Of a DNA stretch of 64,000 nt, positions 1 through 8,700 are shown one piece after another; position 1 is the stretch's first letter; every line of letters starts with the position of its first letter. A program made the translations under genes and the position numbers. The notes under the pieces were generated by a model. The model was not told the origin of the DNA. It saw only the letters and a program-made list of their open reading frames with translations, and searched no databases. The DNA is from Candidatus Heimdallarchaeota archaeon (GTDB lineage Archaea > Asgardarchaeota > Heimdallarchaeia > Heimdallarchaeales > Kariarchaeaceae). The DNA lies in NCBI GenBank assembly GCA_030149205.1, contig JASBSB010000007.1, forward strand, positions 62,001-126,000. Direction: 5' to 3'.

Positions 1-1
1 C

Positions 2-598
2 TGTGCTGGAGCAGATCTCAAAGCTCTTGGACAGTTGAATGAACAGGAGGCACATGAATATTCTAAGAGAGGCCAGGCATTTTTCAGAAGAATTGAAAAT
101 TCATCAAAAGCAGTAATTGCAGCAATAAATGGAATCTGTCTAGGAGGAGGATTAGAGATGGCAATGTCATGTGATATCCGCGTTGCAGCAGCAGAGATAA
201 AGATCGGGTTACCAGAGGTTTCTTTGGGATTGATCCCAGCATGGGGTGGTTCTCAAAGACTACCCAGACTGGTTGGTATGTCAAAAGCACGAGAAATGAT
301 TTTGACTGGAACCTTTATTTCATCAGAAGAGGCATTAGAAATGGGTCTTGTAAGTAAAGTTGTACCAGCTGATGAACTGGCAGCAACAGCAGGATTTCTC
401 GCAGCTAAGGTTGGAGATAATGCACCTTTGGCAGTTAAATATGCTAAAGAGTCAATGAATAAGAGCAGAACTGCAACAATTGAAGAAGGAAACGCCTTTG
501 AGCTTGAGATCGCAGACAAATTGGCAAAAACCTCTGATCTTAGAGAGGGTATCACCGCAGTCTTGGAAAAAAGAAAGCCAGTGTTTAAAGGCGAGTAA
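2..598 (+). CDS. Enoyl-CoA hydratase/isomerase family protein, 5'-truncated
   Basis: Crotonase-fold enzyme that hydrates trans-2-enoyl-CoA in fatty-acid or acyl-CoA breakdown. The reading frame is open to the window edge: the first visible residues are CAGADLK, the oxyanion-hole segment of crotonases, so roughly the first 60 residues lie outside the window and the ATG at 35 is internal. The second oxyanion/glutamate block is GGGLEMAMSCD and the second catalytic glutamate lies in GLPEVSLGLIP, so both acid residues typical of true hydratases are present. It is followed after 33 bases by a thiolase and a DUF35 gene on the same strand, which suggests an acyl-CoA operon. The exact acyl substrate cannot be read from the sequence. 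Confidence 0.93.
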   Translation, partial: CAGADLKALGQLNEQEAHEYSKRGQAFFRRIENSSKAVIAAINGICLGGGLEMAMSCDIRVAAAEIKIGLPEVSLGLIPAWGGSQRLPRLVGMSKAREMILTGTFISSEEALEMGLVSKVVPADELAATAGFLAAKVGDNAPLAVKYAKESMNKSRTATIEEGNAFELEIADKLAKTSDLREGITAVLEKRKPVFKGE

Positions 599-631
599 GT
601 GCAATAGTTAGTTACTAGGTGAAAAATAGAT

Positions 632-1792
632 ATGGATGATGATATTGTAATAGTTGGAGGAGGTCAATCAAAGTTTGGGAAGCGAAAGGGGCTCGGTATT
701 CGAGAGCTTGCCTTTGAAGCTGTCTCAGATTTGATGAATGATTTCAACATGGGAATTGAGGATATAGACGCCTCAGTTATTGGTATAGCTGGAGAGGAAT
801 TCTCCGGGCAAGGTGCACCGGCAGCTGTTGTGGTTGATGAAATTGGGATGGTGGGGAAGCCAACCATTCGGGTAGAATCAGCTTGTGCCACTGGATCAGC
901 CGGAATAAAAACAGCCTATGGATGGATTAAGGCAGGTTTTTATGACACCGTGATGGTTGTAGGTGTTGAAAAAATGACTTCAGTAAGTTCTGCAAGAGCG
1001 ACAGAACTTATGGCAAGAGCAGGAGATGTGAGATGGGAATCACCTTATGGTTGCTCATTTCCGGGATATTATGCAATAATGGCATCTGCCCACATGAAGG
1101 AGTACGGAACAACAAAAGAGATGCTTTCAAGCGTTGGAGTTAAGGCCCATCATTATGGTTCATTAAATCCTAAAGCACATATCCAAAAAGAGGTTAGCTT
1201 GGAAGAAGCAGTTAATTCAATTCCAATTGCTTATCCGCTAAATCTTTATGACTGTTCTTTAATTTCAGATGGTGCAGCAGCGGTTGTGCTTACCAAAGCC
1301 AGCCTGGCAAAGAAATATACAGACTCCCCCGTTAGAATAAAAGGTGTGGGATCTGGTTCTGACACAATGGAAATTGCGCACAGAAAATCATTAACAAGCC
1401 TGAGTGGGGCAAAAGAAGCTGCTAGAAGAGCATATAAAATGGCAGGAGTTACTGCGAAAGACATCGATGTAGCTGAGGTGCATGATTGCTTCACGATTGC
1501 AGAAATCATTGCAACGGAGGACCTTGGATTTTTCGAACCAGGACAGGGAGGTCCAGCAGCACTTGATGGGCAAACCTACATTGGAGGCAAAATTCCAATT
1601 AATGTAGATGGTGGACTAAAATCAAAGGGACATCCCCTAGGTGCTACCGGTGTGTCTCAGGCAAATGAGATTAGAAACCAGTTGTTGGGTAAATCTTATA
1701 ACAGACAGGTAGAAGGAGCAAAAATTGGCTTGTCACACAATGTTGGACAATCTGGACAGTTCGTAAATGTCATGATTTATGACAGGGTGTAA
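632..1792 (+). CDS. Thiolase family protein (acetyl-CoA acetyltransferase, SCP2-thiolase type)
   Basis: 386-residue thiolase with the full catalytic set: nucleophile Cys85 in ESACATGSAG, His284 in HDCFT, and His334 in GHPLGATG. It should condense or cleave acyl-CoAs (acetoacetyl-CoA from two acetyl-CoA is the commonest archaeal role). In archaea this family forms complexes with a DUF35 protein and HMG-CoA synthase for the mevalonate pathway. Here the DUF35 gene follows 8 bases downstream, but no HMG-CoA synthase is in the window and the upstream neighbour is an enoyl-CoA hydratase, so beta-oxidation is an equal possibility. The intact triad contrasts with the two thiolase-like proteins at 48988-51344. 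Confidence 0.93.
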   Translation: MDDDIVIVGGGQSKFGKRKGLGIRELAFEAVSDLMNDFNMGIEDIDASVIGIAGEEFSGQGAPAAVVVDEIGMVGKPTIRVESACATGSAGIKTAYGWIKAGFYDTVMVVGVEKMTSVSSARATELMARAGDVRWESPYGCSFPGYYAIMASAHMKEYGTTKEMLSSVGVKAHHYGSLNPKAHIQKEVSLEEAVNSIPIAYPLNLYDCSLISDGAAAVVLTKASLAKKYTDSPVRIKGVGSGSDTMEIAHRKSLTSLSGAKEAARRAYKMAGVTAKDIDVAEVHDCFTIAEIIATEDLGFFEPGQGGPAALDGQTYIGGKIPINVDGGLKSKGHPLGATGVSQANEIRNQLLGKSYNRQVEGAKIGLSHNVGQSGQFVNVMIYDRV

Positions 1793-1800
1793 GGAGTGAA

Positions 1801-2226
1801 ATGAAGATGTCATCACAAGAAACTATGAAATTTGGTTATGTAACTTATGAAGAGGTTGTTCCTATTGCCTCAGAATTTGCAAAGTATTTGGAAGAGGGTA
1901 AAATCATGGGAAATCGCTGTAAAAAATGCGATACAAAATTCCTTCCTCCAAGATCTGGTTGTAATAAATGCTTTAGCACTGACATGGAATATTTTGAGGT
2001 AAAACCTGAAGCTACCCTTAGAGGATTCACTGTTATTCATTTTGCCCCAGAATCATTTTCTGATAAGGCACCATACATTGTGGCTGTTGGAGAATTGGAG
2101 AACGGATTAAGCGTTCTTGCACACTTGGTTGGTGTTACTTCCATGCCAGATGTTGGAATGAAAATGAAACTCGTGCCACAAAAAATTTCAAAAGACAGAA
2201 TTGTCTATAAATTTACAAAAGCATAA
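1801..2226 (+). CDS. DUF35 OB-fold / zinc-ribbon protein, thiolase partner
   Basis: 141 residues. A four-cysteine rubredoxin-like zinc ribbon (Cys40, Cys43, Cys54, Cys57) is followed by an OB-fold (from about residue 65) that ends in a typical KLVPQKISKDRIVY strand. This is the architecture of DUF35 proteins, which bridge thiolase and HMG-CoA synthase in archaea or partner SCP2-thiolases in acyl-CoA breakdown, where they bind the CoA moiety. The gene starts 8 bases after the thiolase stop, so the two are almost surely co-transcribed and probably form a complex. Confidence 0.92.
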   Translation: MKMSSQETMKFGYVTYEEVVPIASEFAKYLEEGKIMGNRCKKCDTKFLPPRSGCNKCFSTDMEYFEVKPEATLRGFTVIHFAPESFSDKAPYIVAVGELENGLSVLAHLVGVTSMPDVGMKMKLVPQKISKDRIVYKFTKA

Positions 2227-2314
2227 AATCCAAGACACAATTTATTACAAACAATTTATGACAGAGCTACCGATAATTAAAAAAGATGAAAATTTGAGAA
2301 TGCTTTGTAGATCG

Positions 2315-3499
2315 ATGAAATTTAAGCATGCATTACTCTTAGGATTGTTGGTTTTATCTGTGTTTATGCTACCAGCGGCTTCAGGTCAGGTAACACAGAA
2401 AACCTTTGTTATTCTTTACGACCAGTCTCATGGTCAGTATTTCACAAAAGATAATATGACAACCGTCTTTAATAACTTCAAACAAATTGAGACGAAATTC
2501 AACATCAAAATAGAACTTAGAACACTAAACACATCATTCAATTTTACAAATCTACAGGGAGTTGATCTATTAATTGTGAGTAATCCTTCTGAAAATGCTA
2601 CGCTTAGTGCAACTGAAAAATCTGCGTTGGCAAATTATGCCTCGAATGGAGGTAGCACACTATACTTAGGTAATCCCTATTCATTTAATAATAAAATCAG
2701 CTCACATCCAAGGATTATTAATGAGATGATGAACCTGAACCTCCAGTCAAGAGCAGATTTTGTGACTCGGGATGCTACCAAACCTAACGTAGGCACAGTT
2801 ATGATTGATGATTTTAATAACAAGGGGAACATTTCATACCTGACATTCAAGAGAGACACCATAACTCCCGAATCTTTGGTCTCTGGTGTAAAAAATATTT
2901 CTCAGGTTGTTTTTTATGGAACTGGAGTTTTAGATAAGAATTCAATTGCTTCAAACATTAAGCAGGTTGTATATGGAAACACTTCATCAACTGCCTATTT
3001 GGTGACTGGAAACTACACATTAACTGCCACAGCAGAGCTTTTCCATTGGTTTGTCGGTAAGAGCTATGCAAATTCAAGAAGCTTATCAATTGGTAGTACT
3101 ATTATGTTCAGTGACATGTTTGTGAACAACAACAAAACACTTGGAAAATGGATTAACCAAGGAGATAATCTTGGCTTTTTCATAAACACTGTTACCTGGT
3201 TATTGAAAATTATTCCACAACAAAACAATGCACCCATAATTAACCAATCATTTCAGTTCTTTATCGAGTTCAATCTGATGGTAAGTATTATTGCAGCGTT
3301 ACTCTTTGTTTTGTTGGTTGTTTCTGTTCTTGTCTTCAGTAAAAAGATGAGCTTTGCAGATGTTTTTAAGGTAAGAGTTGAAAAAGTAGGCTACGGTAAG
3401 AGCAGATCAAGAGGCAAAACATCTGAGGGTTCAGATGAATCGACTCCAACTAAAAAAGAGAGAACCAAGAAAAGAAGAAAACGAAAGTCCGCACGTTAG
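2315..3499 (+). CDS. Secreted, C-terminally membrane-anchored protein (DUF4350/GldG-like)
   Basis: About 394 residues from ATG 2315; ATG 2300 is an alternative, and longer starts would overlap the DUF35 gene. The chosen start gives a clean signal peptide (MKFKHALLLGLL... to AASGQ). The extracellular part resembles the glutamine-amidotransferase-like fold of DUF4350/GldG proteins: a start like VILYDQSHGQYF, the segment LLIVSNP, then an ATEKSALANYASNGGS block that marks a 'put a lid on the interval' type region. A single transmembrane helix near residues 350-372 is followed by a very basic cytoplasmic tail rich in Lys/Arg/Ser. Many NxS/T sites lie in the outer part. The function is unknown. It has no obvious operon link beyond following the acyl-CoA genes. 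Confidence 0.75.
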   Translation: MKFKHALLLGLLVLSVFMLPAASGQVTQKTFVILYDQSHGQYFTKDNMTTVFNNFKQIETKFNIKIELRTLNTSFNFTNLQGVDLLIVSNPSENATLSATEKSALANYASNGGSTLYLGNPYSFNNKISSHPRIINEMMNLNLQSRADFVTRDATKPNVGTVMIDDFNNKGNISYLTFKRDTITPESLVSGVKNISQVVFYGTGVLDKNSIASNIKQVVYGNTSSTAYLVTGNYTLTATAELFHWFVGKSYANSRSLSIGSTIMFSDMFVNNNKTLGKWINQGDNLGFFINTVTWLLKIIPQQNNAPIINQSFQFFIEFNLMVSIIAALLFVLLVVSVLVFSKKMSFADVFKVRVEKVGYGKSRSRGKTSEGSDESTPTKKERTKKRRKRKSAR

Positions 3500-3513
3500 T
3501 TCTAAAGATAAAA

Positions 3514-5793
3514 CTATTCAAATTTATCAACTTTAACCCTATTGACATTCTTAAGAAGAAAATCTATATTATCAAAATACTCTGATGGTTCTTTGTTGTT
3601 GATTAAAGAAAGCTGAGCTTCATCTCCCATCTCATTGTTAACCTGAATGAACTTTTCTGTGACATTTAACACAACCTCAGGTGAAAGAAATTGTGAAAGA
3701 AGTGTCAAATCAAAATTGTAATCATAAATCTGATCATCTCTCTCAGATTGTTGAGAATACAATTGAACATTATTTTTTATATATTTGATAAGATACCCAA
3801 TTAAGTTTGAGTTGTAATAGATTGAAAATACCTCACCACTCATTTTTTGTGCTGGTAGTTGAAGACTTGGATTTTCAATGATCAGATCAGGAAGATAGAG
3901 GATTGTTAGAGGGTCATTATCAGGATAAATTTGAACCAAGGGGTTATTTGGATCCTCAGTTGTAGAATTAAGAAAATTCAGTGTTTGGGGAGTTGTGTAG
4001 TATTTGTCATCAGAATCTTCTACCTCGAATAAAGCAATCTTGTCAACGCGTAGCAATTTACTTAATAGATTATCTAGCTCTTGGAATGTCCATCCAAAAT
4101 ATCTCGACAGTTGAATTGTCGAAAGGGGAAGATTACGATTTAACAACATTAACAGCTGTCTTTCCATAGATTTACTTTTGGTCAGACCTAGGTGTTCCAG
4201 CCCAGATTCATAGGTTCTCCATTTCAACAGTTCAAAGTTGGATAATAATGTTGGTACTCTCTTAATGAGATGATACTTCTCTAGGAATTTTAATCGTTGA
4301 ACGAATGATTTGAATGGTATATTCAACATTGCTTCTAATTCATAAGAACTTGGACTTGTTCCTCCATTCTGCTCAATTCTACTAAGCTCTCTGATGATTT
4401 TTTGATCCAAAAAATGGAGATTTGGTTTTTGTGGGAATAATAATTTTATCTCTGCAGCCTGCTGAGGGGTAACAAAAGAAAGTCTATTGTTGAAGGCGTA
4501 AACAAGGTTACAAGCTGAGATCTTTTCGTCAGTTACATTAATCCCCCTGTTTGAGAATGAAAGTTTTGAATGTAAGGGCCCAACGTTAGAAAGAAGATCC
4601 ATAATATCCTCAAAATGTCCTGTCTGAAGTTTTAGAAGTTTAGAATAATATGTCGTGGTATAGATCATTTTAGAGGACTTCTTTGGTTTTTCATATTTGC
4701 TTAGTACCAACTTCTCATTTGAGTGAATATATCCTCGAGAGATTATAGTTGAAAAAATCAACGCGGACTCCTTTGCTAACTGACCTGAGGTGAAATCAAT
4801 ATCCATTTTATACCCTAAACCCTCAGCCCAGTTCGATATATTCTGAAGAATCTGTTGAATAGGAGTTTGCTCATTCTTTAATCCCTGAAAATTGGTCAAA
4901 ATCAATGTTCTCTTGCTTGATAAGAGTTTAATTTTGAATTGAGCAACAATTTTGAAATTTAAGATATAAAAGCTAAGATTCTTCCTAGGGGCTGGTTGGA
5001 TTTCTTCCATAAGGATGGAATGTAAGGCATCTGAAGGATCAACAATAATCCTAGAGAAAGTTGATTCATTAGTCTCCTCATCATCAGAGAGTCTGAAATA
5101 TTCAGATACACCTCTTGTTAGATACATCCCTCTCTCGATTATCTCCTCATCAGTAAGTTGTTTGATTGGGTTGGCAAGAGCAAACTTTGAAAGCAACAAA
5201 AAGTCAGCTAACTGCCCAATTGACAAGATTCTATACCGTTTAAGGAGCTCAACAATAGCAAATTTGATTAAATCTTCCTTCAGATCTGGTAAAATACTCT
5301 TTTTACTTGTGTCTAGATGTTTTAGAAGTGAATGAGACTCCCAATAATGCTTTTTACCACGTGAAAACATGGGAATCACCAAAAAAGATTTTTGAAGGTT
5401 AGTAAGCTCTTGTCTTGTTTTTGTTGAAGTTTTACCGATTTTCGCGGCTATTTCTGTGTTAGTAAGATTTGATTCTCTTTTCAAGAGTTTAAGAATTTCC
5501 CCCCCTTCGGGTTTGTTGGCATCCGAAATATGTAATTTCAGCAGCAGATGAAGAATAGATAGAGATAACCTCTTGGGATTATTCTTAACTAAAATTTCGG
5601 CACAGTTGTTATTGAAAATCTTTTTTGCAAAATATTCCTTTATCTCAACACGGGTTGTAATGCTCAATAAATTGTTTGTCCACCAGATTCCACTTAACAG
5701 GTCATCCCGGTTGTGTCTGGACATATTTGAGATAAATGTCAAATGATGCTGTAACCGTTGCTTGTTTAATGAATTAAATTCCAATTTGGTCAA
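3514..5793 (-). CDS. Winged-helix repeat protein, companion of the Lhr helicase
   Basis: 759 residues. I cannot assign a named family with certainty. Several stretches read as winged-helix modules, for example around residues 75-170 (LTNTEIAAKIGKTSTKTRQEL followed by a beta wing) and again near 480-540 and 565-610. Tandem winged helices like these resemble the HTH_42 array that forms the C-terminal part of bacterial Lhr proteins. The start codon overlaps the stop region of the giant Lhr-type helicase by 4 bases, so the two are translationally coupled and likely act together on DNA or RNA. No catalytic motif was recognised. It could instead be a diverged split-off of the helicase tail. Confidence 0.75.
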   Translation of the reverse strand: MTKLEFNSLNKQRLQHHLTFISNMSRHNRDDLLSGIWWTNNLLSITTRVEIKEYFAKKIFNNNCAEILVKNNPKRLSLSILHLLLKLHISDANKPEGGEILKLLKRESNLTNTEIAAKIGKTSTKTRQELTNLQKSFLVIPMFSRGKKHYWESHSLLKHLDTSKKSILPDLKEDLIKFAIVELLKRYRILSIGQLADFLLLSKFALANPIKQLTDEEIIERGMYLTRGVSEYFRLSDDEETNESTFSRIIVDPSDALHSILMEEIQPAPRKNLSFYILNFKIVAQFKIKLLSSKRTLILTNFQGLKNEQTPIQQILQNISNWAEGLGYKMDIDFTSGQLAKESALIFSTIISRGYIHSNEKLVLSKYEKPKKSSKMIYTTTYYSKLLKLQTGHFEDIMDLLSNVGPLHSKLSFSNRGINVTDEKISACNLVYAFNNRLSFVTPQQAAEIKLLFPQKPNLHFLDQKIIRELSRIEQNGGTSPSSYELEAMLNIPFKSFVQRLKFLEKYHLIKRVPTLLSNFELLKWRTYESGLEHLGLTKSKSMERQLLMLLNRNLPLSTIQLSRYFGWTFQELDNLLSKLLRVDKIALFEVEDSDDKYYTTPQTLNFLNSTTEDPNNPLVQIYPDNDPLTILYLPDLIIENPSLQLPAQKMSGEVFSIYYNSNLIGYLIKYIKNNVQLYSQQSERDDQIYDYNFDLTLLSQFLSPEVVLNVTEKFIQVNNEMGDEAQLSLINNKEPSEYFDNIDFLLKNVNRVKVDKFE

Positions 5794-8700
5794 GTCTTTA
5801 CACCTTCCCAGAATCTTGGCTGAAACTGATTAATTTGATTGATTGAAAGGACACGAAATCCCTGTTTGAAATAGTGTTGCTCTATATACTCAAATACAGC
5901 ATTCAGTTGCTTTGCACTTTGAATCGTTCCAGATTGGAGATTTTCTAATTCAATCACATCATTGGTTTCAGAAATTTTTAACCCTAACATTATTTCCCCT
6001 CGATAAACTACTAAATGAGACATTCTTTCGAAATATACCTTGGTATGCTTTAATAGCTCGATAAACGAAGGAGATAAATTATCAACGAAAAGAATTTCTG
6101 GTAAAAGTGCAGCTCTTGATGAGTTCTCCAGAAGTGAAATGAGATCATTTTTAAGATAAAAAACCTCTTTGATAGGTTCTTGTAACAGTAGCAATGAAAG
6201 TTCCTTACTTTCCAGCATTTTACTTATCTGTAACAATATCAATGGTCTTGGAACAGAACCATAGAATATCCCAACTATCTCTGACATTGTGACCAATGAA
6301 TTCATAGATATAAAAGCTAAAATCCTCTCTTTTATCAATTCTGAAGTTATTTTATGCTGGCGTATTGAATGGTAGCTACGAAATTTTCCATCTGGGATAT
6401 ATGAATAGATCAACCGTCTTTTCGACAGAGTTCTAAGAATTTCACTAAGCAGTTCATCAGAAATTTTAGCTTGAGTTACCAAGGATGATTTTGTTAACCC
6501 TCCCTGTTCTCTTAACAGATTGAGAACCCTTTTCTCCTCTATTCCTAGATTCTCTTCCTTTGGTTTGAAATTCCAATCCCAATAAAACGGGTTGTAGTAT
6601 GTATCCTGAAGAAAGTAAAGTTCTTCCTCCTCTACAAACCTGTTCAATGTGTGAATAGTTGTAGCAGGAGTGGTTTCAAATTCTCTCAGTATATCTGCTG
6701 TTATGAATGAGGTGGAAGCATTCACAAAATCATTTAAAGTTTGATGCCCTTGATATCGCCCAAGAAGCTTTAATTCTATAATATCTTGTAGGTTAATCAC
6801 CTCTTTTCTGAAGTGCTTCGTGACTAGATAATCAACAAACAATTGAAATCCGTTTCTGATAAATATCTGAGTCAAGAGCTGAATTTTCTCCAGATTGGGG
6901 GCCTGCTTGTTAATCTCTTCAATCGATAGAATATTTGTCTGAAATGCAAGATATGTGATTCTTTTTAGTTCTTTTGCTAATGCGGTTATAAAGGGTTGAT
7001 CATAGAGAAAATCCTGTTTTAACTGGATGTTAATAATCTGTACATGATTAATTGACTGGGGAATCAGGTCTATCTGACCTATTATAGTGCCATCATAAAA
7101 AATGGAGAGAAATTTTTGCGCAGGATGTATCTTCTGATGAAACAGGCTGGAAACAGTTGTAAAAAATTGATCAGATTCATTGATTATCTTTAATTGGAGT
7201 GATGGAAGAGTCTCAAGCTTAAGATAATTATTGAATTCATCTAAATCATTTATATAATAGGTAATAGAACCATCAAGGATACTTATCTCAAAAATCCTCC
7301 GTTCAGAGAGGAGTTCGGATAGATAAGACTCTATCACACTATACTGCAATCTAGAAAGTTGGATAAGGCTATCTAATGTGAGGGGAGAGAACCACTGGAC
7401 GATTTTTTCTAAAAACATTTTTTGGTTTAATTTGATCGTCTCTTCGTCAGTATCTGTAATTTGTGGCAATGGATAATAGAATTCCTCATTCAAACTGTGA
7501 AGCAGACGATTTAATCCACTTTTTCCGATGTATAACTGACTTTCAAGAAGTGAGAGGGTCTCCTTCAGCTTTGTTCTTTCTATCCTTGTCTCTGAGACGA
7601 GTTTCTTCAGATTTGCCCCAGGAAACCTTTGTATTGTCTCTAGTACAAATTCCTCTGTATCTGTCAATTTAAGGTCAAATTCTCTAAATGTGTAGATTCC
7701 CAACACACAGTCTTTTTCATGAACAAACCAAGGTTTACCCTGAAGGAAGGGAACCAGATAAATTTCATTATTATGAATTTCTGCTATCAAATCCTCCACA
7801 TTAAAGTTCGTAATTCGACTAATTAACTGAAAAATGTCTCGAATTGGACTTCGTTCCAATACATATTCATTTACATCTCCGTCATATGATTTAAAGTATT
7901 TTTGTATCTTATAGTTATAAATATCAACATCCGATATAATGGTACTGGTTCGCTCTGATTTTTGAACTAGATTGTCTCTATCTGATCTTAACAGCAATTG
8001 ATTTTCCTCAGAAATGAAAGCTCCTGAGTAGATAACGAAATTTCTCTTTAAATAGTTAAGAGACCTGGAAAAGAGAGTTGATTCGACTTGTAACCTTTTG
8101 AAAAGTTCATCTCTTGTTATTGGACCGCTAAAAGTCAGAATTTGAATAATAAGTGATTCAATAGTCTGATTTGCGCTTAGTTTTGAATTGAATGTGTAGA
8201 TTTCCTTTAAGAGAGCAGGCTCAATAGGTTCATCCAGGAGGTTTCTTAGCTTTTTTAACTCCCTTGATTTTAAGGAGTACCCCAGCCTTAACTGAGGCTC
8301 AACAAAAATCAGATCTCCGTTGGTGTAAATTTTACTCTTAATTTCATCTGGCAATTCACTGAACAAAATATTAGCAAAATTCTCTAAATCAATCTGAAAA
8401 TTTTTCTTTGTACATGTCAACCCATTTGCCAAAATCATTCTTTCAATCCTTTGATAAAGTGTTAACTTTGAGTCATTGATCTTAGAACTGAAATAATCTC
8501 TTAAGAGTTGCTTATCAAATACACCACTCGTAACCCTTTTTGGTAGCAACTGCTTTATGACCTGTTTATGTAGTGATAGAAGAAGCTCTCTCCTGTCTTG
8601 CATCAAGACCACATCTGAGTTAGAGGCTAGTATTATCTCATGGGTCAATGGGGATGGGGTGTTGTTTCCAGACTTATCAACAACAGAAATATCTCCTGAT

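Noticed and set aside
632..2226. Mevalonate-pathway thiolase-DUF35-HMG-CoA synthase cluster
   Set aside because: No HMG-CoA synthase is present and the upstream gene is an enoyl-CoA hydratase, so the mevalonate role is not asserted.
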